DNA from: JAWBSP01 sp964632175
GTDB taxonomy: Archaea > Hadarchaeota > Hadarchaeia > Hadarchaeales > JAWBSP01
Direction of reading: 5' to 3'
NCBI GenBank assembly: GCA_964632175.1
Contig: CAZWBJ010000004.1
Location: forward strand, 1-63,744
Length of the DNA stretch: 63,744 bases
The translations under genes were made by a program, and so were the position numbers. Numbering within the stretch: the stretch's first letter is position 1; the number at the start of each line of letters is the position of its first letter. A model generated the notes under the pieces. That model was not told the DNA's origin, did not search any database, and worked only from the letters and a program-made list of their open reading frames with translations. Positions 1 to 8,035 of this stretch are shown one piece after another.

Positions 1-122
1 TGGATCCCGGCTTCAGGGTGTGCGTGGACGGGCCCGTTTTCGAGGGGGAGGAGATTGAGGGCACGGACTTTGGGAAGGCGAAGAGGGACGCCTCTGGGAG
101 GAGGGAGGAGCTTGCTCGTTAG
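1..122 (+). CDS. pyrK: Dihydroorotate dehydrogenase electron-transfer subunit, C-terminal end (partial)
   Basis: Only the last 39 codons are inside the window; the frame begins at base 3 and ends with TAG at 120-122. The peptide has a cysteine in RVCVDGPVF and a tail reading DASGRR, both resembling the C-terminus of PyrK, the FAD/[2Fe-2S] subunit that moves electrons from dihydroorotate dehydrogenase to NAD+. The cysteine would belong to the iron-sulfur region. Its stop overlaps the TTG start of pyrC, and pyrD follows, which supports the call. The fragment is too short to exclude a related NAD-linked flavoprotein subunit. Confidence 0.72.
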   Translation, partial: DPGFRVCVDGPVFEGEEIEGTDFGKAKRDASGRREELAR

Positions 123-1323
123 AGGGAGGCTGCTCACGCCCGCAGGGCTCGTGGAGGGAACCATAAGGGAGGAGGGTGGAAGGATAGTGGAGATCTCTAG
201 GGAGGGGGACGGGGAGGCTCTGGACTTCAGCGGGCCCGGGCTGGTGATCCTCCCCGGGCTGATCGACATGCACGTCCACCTCAGGGACGAGCTCCTCTCC
301 TACAAGGAGGACTTCACCTCTGGAACCTCCGCTGCTGCTGCAGGGGGGTTCGTCCTAGTCGGGGACATGCCCAACACGAGGCCCCCCGTCAACTCGCTGA
401 CGAGGCTGGAGGAAAGGGAGAGGCTGGCGGCGGGGAAGGCGCTGGTGGACTACGGGCTCTACGTGGGGGTGGGGCCACCTGAGGGAACGGAGAGACTCTC
501 GCTCGGCCTAAAGGTATTCATGACCTCCGAGTACTACTCGGAGAGGAGGGGGGAAACCATCGGAGCGCTGGGGTATGCGGAGCGGAGAAAAAGGTTGGTG
601 GTCGTCCACGCCGAGAACCCCAAGCTCTACCAGGAGGGTAGGCTCGGGATGGCAGGAACACCCGAGGCGGAGGCCGAGGCGGTGAGGGAGATATGCGCGC
701 AGGGGTTGAGCAGGTTGCACCTCACGCACCTGTCCTCCAGGGCGGGACTGGAGGCCGTCAGGGGAGCCACCTGCGACACCTGTCCCCACTACCTCCTGCT
801 GGGGGGCCAGGAGCTCGGGTCATTCGCCAAGGTACATCCCTCCATTAAGAAAAAAGAGGACTCGGATGCGCTACTTCAGGCCATCAGTGAGGGAAAGATC
901 CAGGCGATAACCTCAGACCATGCCCCGCACCTGCCGGAGGAGAAGGGGGACCCGATCACCGCGCCCGGAGGCTTTCCCGGGCTGGAGACCACCCTGCCGC
1001 TCCTCCTGACGCTGGTGAACAAGGGGTTACTCTCGCTCGAGCAGCTGGTGAAGTTGTGCAGCACCAACCCCGCAAGAATCCTGGGTCTGGAGGGCTTCGG
1101 GTCCATCGAGCCGGGAAAGTTCTGCAGCCTGACCGTGGTCGACCTGAAGGCGGAGGGGGAGATAAAAGCCGAAAGGTTCCACAGCAAGAGCAAGTTTACT
1201 CCCTTCGAGGGATGGAGGGTGAAGGGAAAGCCGGTAGCCACCATTGTGAGGGGGAGGCTTGTGATGCACGGAGGGGAGATCCTGGAAAAACCCGGCTGGG
1301 GGAGGAATGTGAGGATGCTATGA
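112..1323 (+). CDS. pyrC: Dihydroorotase
   Basis: This is a 403-residue cyclic amidohydrolase, the third step of de novo UMP synthesis (carbamoyl-aspartate to dihydroorotate). Metal-site residues are visible: HxH in DMHVHLRD (residues about 54-56), a candidate carboxylated lysine in GLKVFM (about 134), histidines in VVHAENP (about 166) and LTHLSS (about 206), and the catalytic aspartate in TSDHAPH (about 269). I chose the TTG at 112 because a purine-rich ribosome binding site (ggaggag) precedes it and homology starts with LVRGRLL; the longer frame from base 55 only reads through the end of pyrK. The stop overlaps the pyrD start (ATGA), so the three genes look translationally coupled. Confidence 0.93.
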   Translation: MLVRGRLLTPAGLVEGTIREEGGRIVEISREGDGEALDFSGPGLVILPGLIDMHVHLRDELLSYKEDFTSGTSAAAAGGFVLVGDMPNTRPPVNSLTRLEERERLAAGKALVDYGLYVGVGPPEGTERLSLGLKVFMTSEYYSERRGETIGALGYAERRKRLVVVHAENPKLYQEGRLGMAGTPEAEAEAVREICAQGLSRLHLTHLSSRAGLEAVRGATCDTCPHYLLLGGQELGSFAKVHPSIKKKEDSDALLQAISEGKIQAITSDHAPHLPEEKGDPITAPGGFPGLETTLPLLLTLVNKGLLSLEQLVKLCSTNPARILGLEGFGSIEPGKFCSLTVVDLKAEGEIKAERFHSKSKFTPFEGWRVKGKPVATIVRGRLVMHGGEILEKPGWGRNVRML

Positions 1324-2222
1324 CGCTCTCCGTGAAGGTGGGGGGACTCAAGCTCCGGAATCCCTTCATCCTCGCCTCCGGGATCCTCTCGCACGGCTCC
1401 CTCCTGAAGCGGGCAGCGGGGGCGGGGGCGGGGGCTGTGGTAACCAAGAGCTTGACCCTTGAACCGAGGGAGGGATATCCCACGCCCGCGCTCGTGGCCT
1501 TTGAGGGGGGGTTCGTAAACGCCATGGGTTTGCCCAATCCTGGGTGTGAGGAGTACCTGCGAACCGACCTGCCCCTTGCCAAGGAGGGGAAGGTGCCGGT
1601 AATCGTGAGTCTCGCCGGCTCTCATGAGGGGGAGTTCGAGAGGATGGCCGTGCTGGCGGCGGATGCGGGGGCGGATGCCTTGGAGCTAAACCTCTCCTGC
1701 CCGCACGCAGAGAAGAGAGGGCTGGAGCTCGGCCAGGATCCCGCGATCGTGAGGAAAATCGTCCGGAGGGTCAGATCCTGCACCAGCCTTCCGATATGGG
1801 TCAAACTCGGGCTATGCGATTCGCTCATCGATTCGGCGCTGGCCTGCCAGCAGGAGGGGGCCCAGGCGGTGGTGGCCATCAACACCCTGAGATCCATGAT
1901 CATCGATGTGGATGCAAGGAGGCCCACTCTCTCCAACCTCTTCGGCGGGCTTTCTGGTCCCGCCCTCCGGCCCGTAGCCGTCAGGTGCGTTTTTGAACTG
2001 TACGAGAAACTCTCCATCCCCATCATCGGGTCGGGGGGAGTGATGGGGTGGAGGGACGCGGTGGAGTTCATGCTTGCAGGTGCGGCTGCAGTGCAGGTCG
2101 GGTCGGCCGTGGCGATCAAGGGTTTGCAGATTTTCCGAGAGCTCTGCGACGGGCTGGGAGCTTATTTAAAGAAGGAGGGGTTTTCCTCCCCGACGAACCT
2201 CGTCGGCCTCGCCCATCGCTGA
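1320..2222 (+). CDS. pyrD: Dihydroorotate dehydrogenase, catalytic subunit (class 1B)
   Basis: A 300-residue FMN-dependent TIM-barrel enzyme that oxidises dihydroorotate to orotate. Visible family features are NPFILASGI near the N-terminus, NAMGLPNPG, the NLSCPHAE segment with the active-site cysteine, VKLG, and a C-terminal phosphate-binding region (IIGSGGVMGW, VQVGSA). The class 1B assignment follows from a PyrK-like subunit two genes upstream, which would make the partner NAD+ rather than fumarate or quinone. The ATG at 1320 overlaps the pyrC stop. The gene is followed by a 188-base spacer with two palindromic elements ahead of pyrG. Confidence 0.93.
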   Translation: MTLSVKVGGLKLRNPFILASGILSHGSLLKRAAGAGAGAVVTKSLTLEPREGYPTPALVAFEGGFVNAMGLPNPGCEEYLRTDLPLAKEGKVPVIVSLAGSHEGEFERMAVLAADAGADALELNLSCPHAEKRGLELGQDPAIVRKIVRRVRSCTSLPIWVKLGLCDSLIDSALACQQEGAQAVVAINTLRSMIIDVDARRPTLSNLFGGLSGPALRPVAVRCVFELYEKLSIPIIGSGGVMGWRDAVEFMLAGAAAVQVGSAVAIKGLQIFRELCDGLGAYLKKEGFSSPTNLVGLAHR

Positions 2223-2316
2223 CGGAATCTTCTCTCACCATCATGTGTTCAGCTTGGTGCCCAGACTCGCGGAAAGTCTTTCTTCAAAATATCGTCGAAA
2301 TGCTGTGTTTCGTGGC

Positions 2317-2329
2317 GTTACTTAGTAAC
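2317..2329. repeat. Dispersed palindromic element, copy a (variant)
   Basis: GTTACTTAGTAAC, a 13-base variant with the same GTTAC/GTAAC arms as the other copies but a three-base centre. It is preceded by GGC as in most copies. It lies 82-94 bases upstream of the pyrG start. Confidence 0.7.
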
Positions 2330-2346
2330 ATGAATGGGATTTGTCC

Positions 2347-2360
2347 GTTACCATAGTAAC
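2347..2360. repeat. Dispersed palindromic element, copy b
   Basis: GTTACCATAGTAAC, preceded by TTGTCC. Read on the minus strand it becomes GTTACTATGGTAAC followed by GGACAA, the same flank as copies d, e and g, so this copy is inverted relative to them. It lies 51-64 bases upstream of the pyrG GTG start. Confidence 0.85.
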
Positions 2361-2410
2361 GGAAAGAAAACCCGAACTCTTTTTACGCGGCTCTCACACA
2401 TAAGATTTCG

Positions 2411-4012
2411 GTGAAGTATGTCGTCGTCACCGGCGGCGTGATAAGCGGGCTCGGGAAGGGGATAGCCACCGCCTCCCTCGGGAAGATTCTGCAGTCGAAG
2501 GGCATCAAGGTGACGGCGATCAAAATCGACCCCTATCTCAACGTGGATGCGGGGACCATGAACCCCTTCGAGCACGGGGAAATCTTCGTCACGGAGGACG
2601 GGGGGGAGATCGATCAGGACATGGGGCACTACGAGCGCTTCCTAAACCTGAACCTGACCAAGGAGCACAACATCACCACAGGCCAGATCTACAAACAGGT
2701 GATCGAGGCCGAGAGGAGGGGGGAATACCTGGGCAAGACCGTCCAGATCATCCCGCACGTCACCGACGCCATAAAGGAGCGCATAAGGAGGGTGGCCAAG
2801 CAGAGCGATGCCGAGGTCTGCCTGGTGGAGATAGGCGGCACGGTGGGAGACATAGAGGGAATGCCCTTCTTGGAGGCGGTCAGGCAACTGAGGCTGGAGG
2901 AGGGCCCAAACAACGTCGTCTTCGTCCATGTCACCTTGGTTCCCTCTCTGGAGGTGGTGGGGGAGCAGAAGACCAAACCCACCCAGCATTCCGTCAGGCT
3001 GATGATGGAGGCCGGGATAATGCCCGACCTCCTCCTGTGCAGGTGCAGGACCCCCCTCACACCGGAGGCAAGGAGAAAAATCTCGCTCTTCTGCAACGTC
3101 CCCGAGAGTGCCGTCTTCTCGGCCGTAGATGCCGAAACCATATACGAGGTCCCCCTGCTGCTCGAGCGGGAGGGCGTGGGGGAGAGGCTGCTTGAGAGGC
3201 TGGGACTCAGGGCGAGGGGAGGCGACCTGAGCGAGTGGGCGAGGCTGGTGGAGAGGGCAAAGCAGGCGAAGGAAAAGGTGCGGGTGGCGATGGTGGGTAA
3301 ATACGTGAGGATCGCCGACACCTACCTGAGCGTCAACGAAGCCCTCAAGCATGCGGCCGCCTCCCTGGGGGTTTCGGTCGAGATAAATTGGATCGAGGCC
3401 GAGAACCTGGAGACGGGCGACGTTTCAGCCCTGAGGGGGTATCAGGGAATCGTGGTTCCAGGGGGCTTCGGGGCAAGGGGGGTGGAGGGGAAGATAAGGG
3501 CCATCCAGTTCGCGAGGGAGTGCGGGGTTCCCTTCCTCGGCCTGTGCTTTGGCTTCCAGCTCTCCGTGGTGGAGTTCGCCAGGAACGTGCTTGGGCTCAG
3601 GAGGGCGCACACTGCCGAGGTGGATCCCGAGACCCCCCATCCCGTGATCGACCTCCTCCCGGAACAGAAGAAGGTGAAGGAGCTGGGGGGCACCATGCGG
3701 CTGGGAGCGCACGAAATAGTCATCGCGCGCGGCACCAAGAGCTACTCCATCTACAAGACCACCCTCATCAGGGAGAGGCACAGGCACAGATACGAGGTGA
3801 ACCCCAAGTACATCCCGAGGCTAAGGAAAGGGGGGCTGGTCTTCTCGGGGAAGTCCAGGGACGGGAGGAGGATGGAAATCTTGGAGCTGCCGGGACACCC
3901 CTTTTTCCTGGCCACCCAGTTCCACCCCGAGTTCACCTCCAGGCTCGAGCGTCCCTCCCCTCCCTTTCTGGCCTTTTTGGAAAGTGCGAGGGCCTTCAGA
4001 GCCTCTTCATGA
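2411..4012 (+). CDS. pyrG: CTP synthase (glutamine hydrolysing)
   Basis: A 533-residue two-domain enzyme that aminates UTP to CTP. The N-terminal synthase domain (about 1-270) opens with VVVTGGVISGLGKG (P-loop) and contains KIDPYLNVDAGTMNP and HGEIFV. The C-terminal class I glutamine amidotransferase domain has the nucleophile cysteine in LGLCFGFQ (about 378) and the His-Glu pair in HPEFTS (about 505). The GTG at 2411 is the only start that gives a normal N-terminus. Two palindromic elements sit just upstream and could be operators. Its 3' end overlaps the convergent ROK kinase gene by 17 bases. Confidence 0.97.
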   Translation: MKYVVVTGGVISGLGKGIATASLGKILQSKGIKVTAIKIDPYLNVDAGTMNPFEHGEIFVTEDGGEIDQDMGHYERFLNLNLTKEHNITTGQIYKQVIEAERRGEYLGKTVQIIPHVTDAIKERIRRVAKQSDAEVCLVEIGGTVGDIEGMPFLEAVRQLRLEEGPNNVVFVHVTLVPSLEVVGEQKTKPTQHSVRLMMEAGIMPDLLLCRCRTPLTPEARRKISLFCNVPESAVFSAVDAETIYEVPLLLEREGVGERLLERLGLRARGGDLSEWARLVERAKQAKEKVRVAMVGKYVRIADTYLSVNEALKHAAASLGVSVEINWIEAENLETGDVSALRGYQGIVVPGGFGARGVEGKIRAIQFARECGVPFLGLCFGFQLSVVEFARNVLGLRRAHTAEVDPETPHPVIDLLPEQKKVKELGGTMRLGAHEIVIARGTKSYSIYKTTLIRERHRHRYEVNPKYIPRLRKGGLVFSGKSRDGRRMEILELPGHPFFLATQFHPEFTSRLERPSPPFLAFLESARAFRASS

Positions 4013-4913
4013 ACTCTAGGAAGTAGCTCTGCCCCGCCGCAACTACGGCTCCGTGCAGCCCCGCCTCCTCCCCAAGGCTAGAGAGCTCTATCTTGGGAAG
4101 AGCATTCACCGCATACTCACCTACCAACTTTCTCACGGGCCCCAAGATCTGCTCCTTGCCCGCCAGGGCTATCGCCCCGCCGACCGCTATCACCTCCGGA
4201 TCATAGGAATTTATAACGTTGGCGAAACCGATGGCGTTCAGCCTCCCGATTTCCTCGAGCAGGGTTAGGGCCCGCTTCTCGCCCTTCCTAGCCTTCTCCA
4301 AGAGTTCCTCGGGAGTGAGCGGGTATCCCCTTAGCGCGGTGAAGTTTTTTATGCCCTCGCCCGAGCAGTACGCCTCCCAATGGCCCCTCCTCCCACAACT
4401 GCACTTGAGTTCCCCTTTCAGATCGATGGTATAGTGCCCGACCTCATGGGCGTTCCCGTCCTTCCCCAGTAGGAGCCTCCCATCCACGTACACCCCCGCC
4501 CCGACTCCCCCCCCCAAATTCACGAAGACAAAATTATCCACCCCTTTTCCTATTCCGAACTCATGTTCCCCCAGCACGGCGGCGACGCAATCGTTGATGA
4601 GGTAGACCGTGGTGCCCAGCTTTTTCTGAAGGGTGGGAACAACGGGCACCCTCTTGAAGGGAAGGTGCACGGGGTTGACCAGCTCCCCTTTCTTGTAGTC
4701 CATGGGACCGAAGGAGGCCACACAGAGGCTATCAAGCTCGGAGGGCTTTATCCCCTCCTTCTTGCAGAGAGTTTGGGAGAGAGAAACCAGCTGTCTCAAA
4801 AAGCCCTCCAGACTTTCACGGCTGGTGGGCTCCTTCACCTGATAGAGAATTTCCTTCCCGTCGGAAAGAGCCGCCCTAACCTTGACCGCTCCAACATCTA
4901 TACCTAGGTAGAT
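3996..4913 (-). CDS. ROK-family sugar kinase, apparent ATC start codon
   Basis: A ROK kinase, the family that includes glucokinases and N-acetylhexosamine kinases. Visible are the N-terminal phosphate loop YLGIDVGAVKV, the catalytic pair in INDCVAAVLGE, LGGGVGAGVYVDG, EVGHY, and the zinc motif CSCGRRGHWEAYCSG, in which the usual third cysteine is histidine. The first conventional start (GTG at 4838) would remove the first 25 residues, including the whole phosphate loop. The frame stays open upstream, and the family start point falls on ATC at 4913. A TATA-like box lies about 28-38 bases further upstream. I therefore annotate an ATC start, giving 305 residues. Substrate is not predictable. Confidence 0.85.
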   Translation of the reverse strand: MYLGIDVGAVKVRAALSDGKEILYQVKEPTSRESLEGFLRQLVSLSQTLCKKEGIKPSELDSLCVASFGPMDYKKGELVNPVHLPFKRVPVVPTLQKKLGTTVYLINDCVAAVLGEHEFGIGKGVDNFVFVNLGGGVGAGVYVDGRLLLGKDGNAHEVGHYTIDLKGELKCSCGRRGHWEAYCSGEGIKNFTALRGYPLTPEELLEKARKGEKRALTLLEEIGRLNAIGFANVINSYDPEVIAVGGAIALAGKEQILGPVRKLVGEYAVNALPKIELSSLGEEAGLHGAVVAAGQSYFLEFMKRL

Positions 4914-4932
4914 GCTCCCCCTCTAATTCTGG

Positions 4933-5814
4933 ATGATAGAGATTATAAGCAGATTTGACCCGTGGGGGGATCCCCTCTGTACCTGCTCGCCCAAATACTC
5001 CCTCAACCCCTACACGGGCTGCCAGCACCGCTGTCTGTACTGCTACATCACCTCCTACATTCCCAGGGCGTTCGAGTGCAGACCGAAGAAGGACCTCCTT
5101 CAGAGGGTGCGGAGGGACCTGGGGAAGCTGGACCGGCGCCTCCCCATAAGCCTCTCCAACTCCAGCGACCCCTATCCCCCCCTAGAGCGCGAACTCGGGC
5201 TCACCAGGAAGTGTCTGGAGCTGATCGGGAGGGCTGGGCTCGCAGTTCAGATCATTACCAAATCCGATCTCGTCGCCAGGGATGTCGACCTTCTGAGCAG
5301 GATGCGCTCGGTGGTCAGCTTCACCATCACCACCCTGAACCCCAGGCTTGCCCGAAGGCTCGAACCGAACGCTCCCCCGCCCGAAAGGAGGCTGAGGGCG
5401 GTGGGGGTGATTTCGAAGAAGGGAATTCCCGCCACCGTGAGGCTCGATCCGCTCTTTCCGGGCCTGAACGAGGAGGAAATTGAGCGGGTGGTCAGGGCCG
5501 CGGCGGGGGCGGGGGCGGTTCACGTGACGGCCTCCACCTTCAAGCCTCGCCCCGACTGCTGGCAGAGGATGATGCTGGCCTTCCCGGAATTCTGCAAAAA
5601 GGCGAGGGAGCTGTATTTCGTGGAGGGGGAGAGGCACAAGACCGGGCGCTACCTTCCGGCGGCCATGCGGAGGGAACTGCTACTGAGGGTGAGGGAGGCC
5701 TGCGAAGCCTCCGGCCTAACCTTTTCCGTGTGCAGGGAGGGGATGCGAGAGCTGAACACCGCTCCCACCTGCGACGGGACTCACCTGCTACCGAGAGAAT
5801 CCCGGAGCCTTTGA
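4933..5814 (+). CDS. Radical SAM protein, SplB-like (COG1533 type)
   Basis: A 293-residue radical SAM enzyme. The [4Fe-4S]/SAM motif is GCQHRCLYCY (CxxxCxxC, residues about 32-40), followed by a Y-rich segment and NSSDPYPPLE, typical of the spore-photoproduct-lyase-related family. Members in archaea are mostly uncharacterised, so the substrate is unknown. A cluster of cysteines near the C-terminus (EACEASG, SVCREGM, APTCDG) may bind a second metal or cluster. ATG at 4933 is 19 bases from the divergent ROK start. The 3' end overlaps the next convergent gene by 34 bases. Confidence 0.85.
   Translation: MIEIISRFDPWGDPLCTCSPKYSLNPYTGCQHRCLYCYITSYIPRAFECRPKKDLLQRVRRDLGKLDRRLPISLSNSSDPYPPLERELGLTRKCLELIGRAGLAVQIITKSDLVARDVDLLSRMRSVVSFTITTLNPRLARRLEPNAPPPERRLRAVGVISKKGIPATVRLDPLFPGLNEEEIERVVRAAAGAGAVHVTASTFKPRPDCWQRMMLAFPEFCKKARELYFVEGERHKTGRYLPAAMRRELLLRVREACEASGLTFSVCREGMRELNTAPTCDGTHLLPRESRSL
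4941..4949 (-). promoter_or_regulatory. TATA-like box for the ROK kinase gene
   Basis: On the minus strand this reads CTTATAATC. It lies 28-38 bases before the proposed ATC start at 4913, a spacing close to that of a leaderless archaeal transcript. It sits inside the first codons of the divergent radical SAM gene. Confidence 0.5.
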
Positions 5815-6302
5815 ACCTCCTCCTCAAGCCATTCGTACTTTCCCAGCTGGGAGAGGAGCGAGAGGAGATATCTGTAATCCGAGTCCTTGCTCCCCCGCCG
5901 TGATACCACCTCCACCGCCTGCTTGAGGCTCACCTCCCCCGTGGACAGCCTCACGGGCATTTCCAAGATTCTCTTGATGGCCTCGATCCGTTGCGCGGGG
6001 GAGAGGAGGGCATCGATGACGTGGATCTCGATGGGCTTCCAAGCGGGGTTGGAAAGGAACTCGAGCACTTCGTCGCTGGCCTCCGGTGGAACTGCCACCA
6101 CGCTTTTGCCCAGCTGAATGTGGGGGATTTTGGACAGGAGACCGGGGGTGAAGGCCTTGTAGGTTCTGCCACCCCGCCTTTTGATGTTGAAATACCCGAA
6201 CAGCTTGCGGTAGAAGCGAACCTTCAGGGATCCCCTGGCACTTAGGTCAAAGCTTATCACCTTCGCCCAGACCCCCTTTTTTCCAGTGGAACTCTCCTTC
6301 AT
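5781..6302 (-). CDS. Conserved-looking protein of unknown function
   Basis: A 173-residue basic protein that I do not recognise. The N-terminal third is rich in Arg and Lys (RFYRKLFGYFNIKRRGGR), the middle is beta-like, and the C-terminal 60 residues are predicted helical with leucine-rich heptads (YLLSLLSQLGKYEWLEEEV). It has no membrane segment and no cysteine pairs. ATG at 6302 is chosen because a perfect palindromic element with a TATA-like core (CTATAG) sits 18-31 bases upstream, where a leaderless promoter should be. Codon use resembles its neighbours. Nucleic-acid binding is possible from charge alone but unsupported. Confidence 0.7.
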   Translation of the reverse strand: MKESSTGKKGVWAKVISFDLSARGSLKVRFYRKLFGYFNIKRRGGRTYKAFTPGLLSKIPHIQLGKSVVAVPPEASDEVLEFLSNPAWKPIEIHVIDALLSPAQRIEAIKRILEMPVRLSTGEVSLKQAVEVVSRRGSKDSDYRYLLSLLSQLGKYEWLEEEVQRLRDSLGSR

Positions 6303-6319
6303 ACTTAGCAGGTTTGTAC

Positions 6320-6333
6320 GTTACTATAGTAAC
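6320..6333. repeat. Dispersed palindromic element, copy c (perfect palindrome)
   Basis: GTTACTATAGTAAC is fully palindromic. It lies 18-31 bases upstream of the unknown gene starting at 6302, so its ACTATAGT core coincides with the expected TATA-box position of that gene. The outer flanks (GTAC, ATCA) differ from the other copies. Confidence 0.85.
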
Positions 6334-6381
6334 ATCAATTAGGAAGAGAAATCAGAATACCCTCCAGTGGAAAGAAGGGGG

Positions 6382-7398
6382 TTACTCAAGGACGGAGAGG
6401 TAGGCCCGACCTTGGGGGGTTTCAAAATGCTGGCGCACTGGGGAAATCAACCTGTCAAGATAATCCACAAGGGCGAGCTTCAAATCGAGCGGATGGATCC
6501 TACCCTTCCGGAATTCCTCCTCGAGCTTGGGATACTGGTCAAAATGGAGCACCTCCCCCGATTTCAGCCTGACCTCAAACCCCCCAAAGGCCTCGAAGAC
6601 CAAGAACCTGATGTAGTCCATCACGGGGTTTATCGGGTCGCGCTCGGGGCAGTAGGCCTTCCTTATTTTTCTTTCGATCTCTTCCCTTGAGTCGTGCACG
6701 AAGATGCAGGTTTCAGGCTTGCTCTTACTCATCTTCTCCTCCGGCGTTTTCCCCGAAAGGCTCATGAGCATGTGGTGGTGAACCGCCACCGGCTTCCTCC
6801 TCCCGAGCTTGGGCGCCACCTCCCTGGCCAGCATGTTGGCCCTGCGCTGATCCATCCCAAGCTGGCAGATCTCCACCCCAAGGTAGAAAATGTCGGCCAC
6901 CTGCATGCTGGGGTAAAAAAGCCAGGCAGTGGGGTTCTCCAGGCTCTCCTCCCTCCCGGCGATGGTGAGGGCCCTCATCGCCCTCCTGACGTTGTGGTTC
7001 TTGGCCACCGAGAGGACGAGCTTCCAGTACTCGGGGTCGCGAACCAGATCGGAGGACCAGACGACCTCCACCTGATCCATGGGTACCCCCGCCGCCCTCC
7101 ACACCTCGATGAAGTACTCCCCCACCTTCCTTATGCGCTCGAAATCCCCACCCATCTTTTCGTTTATCCAGGCGAACCAGTCGGCCAGAAGGAGCTTGAA
7201 CCTGAGCCCAGCCTTCAGGAGCTTTTTCAGGGTGAGGGGGCGGTAGATTCCGAAGGGGAGGTGGGCCAGACCCGAGGGCTCGAAGCCGTCGTAGGCGAGA
7301 GGGTGCTCCTCCGTCTCCAGCAGGTCCCTGAGCTCCTCCTCGGTGACGATTTCTTCCGCGACCCCCTTTATCAGCTGAAGCCTAGTTTCAACGTCCAC
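6382..7398 (-). CDS. tyrS: Tyrosyl-tRNA synthetase, archaeal type
   Basis: A 338-residue class Ic synthetase that charges tRNA-Tyr. The archaeal/eukaryal TyrRS signature YDGFEPSG is present with a HIGH-like HLPFG. QLGMDQRRANMLARE forms the tyrosine pocket and helix, and KMSKS (about 222) is intact. No S4 domain is present, as expected for archaeal enzymes. The GTG start at 7398 overlaps the end of the upstream flavodoxin-like gene by 11 bases, so the two are probably co-transcribed. Confidence 0.96.
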   Translation of the reverse strand: MDVETRLQLIKGVAEEIVTEEELRDLLETEEHPLAYDGFEPSGLAHLPFGIYRPLTLKKLLKAGLRFKLLLADWFAWINEKMGGDFERIRKVGEYFIEVWRAAGVPMDQVEVVWSSDLVRDPEYWKLVLSVAKNHNVRRAMRALTIAGREESLENPTAWLFYPSMQVADIFYLGVEICQLGMDQRRANMLAREVAPKLGRRKPVAVHHHMLMSLSGKTPEEKMSKSKPETCIFVHDSREEIERKIRKAYCPERDPINPVMDYIRFLVFEAFGGFEVRLKSGEVLHFDQYPKLEEEFRKGRIHPLDLKLALVDYLDRLISPVRQHFETPQGRAYLSVLE

Positions 7399-7876
7399 CC
7401 TTCAGCCTCCACGCCAGTTCTGTCACCTTTTTCCCCAGTCCGAAGCACTCTCTCCTCGCCTGCTCATCCGGGGGGCCGTTGGCTGCCGCCCCGTAGTGGC
7501 CACCCGTGGAGAGGGGATCCCCGCAGACGACCATTCCGTGGATGAGCATGGACTGAAGGATGGAGAGCATGGTGGTCTCTCTCCCCCCCGCCCTGTGTCT
7601 GGAGGAGCAAAAGGCGGCGCCAACCTTCCCCTCCAGCTTGCCCCTGACCCTTATGGACTCGTCGAGGAAGCGCTTGACTTCCGCCGCCGGCCCGCCGAAG
7701 TAGGAGGGACTCCCGATGATGATTCCATCGGCCTCCACAAGCTCTTCCACCCTCGCTCGCGTGATCTCCTCCAAGACGACCTCGCCCCCCGCCTCCTTGA
7801 CCCCCGCCGCCACCTCTTCAGCCATGGCCTTGGTGTTGCCGCCGCGGGAGAAGTACAGAACGAGGATCTTTACCAT
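7388..7876 (-). CDS. Flavodoxin-like NAD(P)H:FMN reductase / WrbA-type protein
   Basis: A 162-residue flavodoxin fold protein. The FMN phosphate loop is YFSRGGNTKAMA (residues about 8-19), followed by GIIIGSPSYFGGPAAEVKRFLDE and the isoalloxazine-contacting segment near AFCSSRHRAGGRETT. STGGHYGAAANG near residue 130 is typical of WrbA-like quinone/FMN reductases. It probably carries two-electron flavin chemistry in the cytoplasm. It is upstream of and overlaps tyrS. Two palindromic elements lie 81-144 bases upstream of its ATG. Electron donor and acceptor cannot be deduced. Confidence 0.88.
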   Translation of the reverse strand: MVKILVLYFSRGGNTKAMAEEVAAGVKEAGGEVVLEEITRARVEELVEADGIIIGSPSYFGGPAAEVKRFLDESIRVRGKLEGKVGAAFCSSRHRAGGRETTMLSILQSMLIHGMVVCGDPLSTGGHYGAAANGPPDEQARRECFGLGKKVTELAWRLKGGR

Positions 7877-7956
7877 CAGAACCTAGTCCCGGGGTAGATA
7901 ATCTAGCAAAGTTTGCCCCACTGAAAGCGGCGTGTTCCCCGGTCAGGCGTAGTGGC

Positions 7957-7970
7957 GTTACTATGGTAAC
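7957..7970. repeat. Dispersed palindromic element, copy d
   Basis: GTTACTATGGTAAC flanked by TGGC and GGACAA. Copy d and copy e form a local direct repeat exactly 50 bases apart, and each is also preceded by GCGTGTTCC at a short distance. Confidence 0.9.
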
Positions 7971-8006
7971 GGACAAGGTAACCGTCAAGCGTGTTCCAGT
8001 TGTGGC

Positions 8007-8020
8007 GTTACTATGGTAAC
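8007..8020. repeat. Dispersed palindromic element, copy e
   Basis: GTTACTATGGTAAC with the same TGGC and GGACAA flanks as copy d. A half site (GGTAAC) lies between the two at about 7977-7982. The pair occupies the spacer between rnfB and the flavodoxin-like gene, upstream of the latter. Confidence 0.9.
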
Positions 8021-8035
8021 GGACAAGATGTCAGG

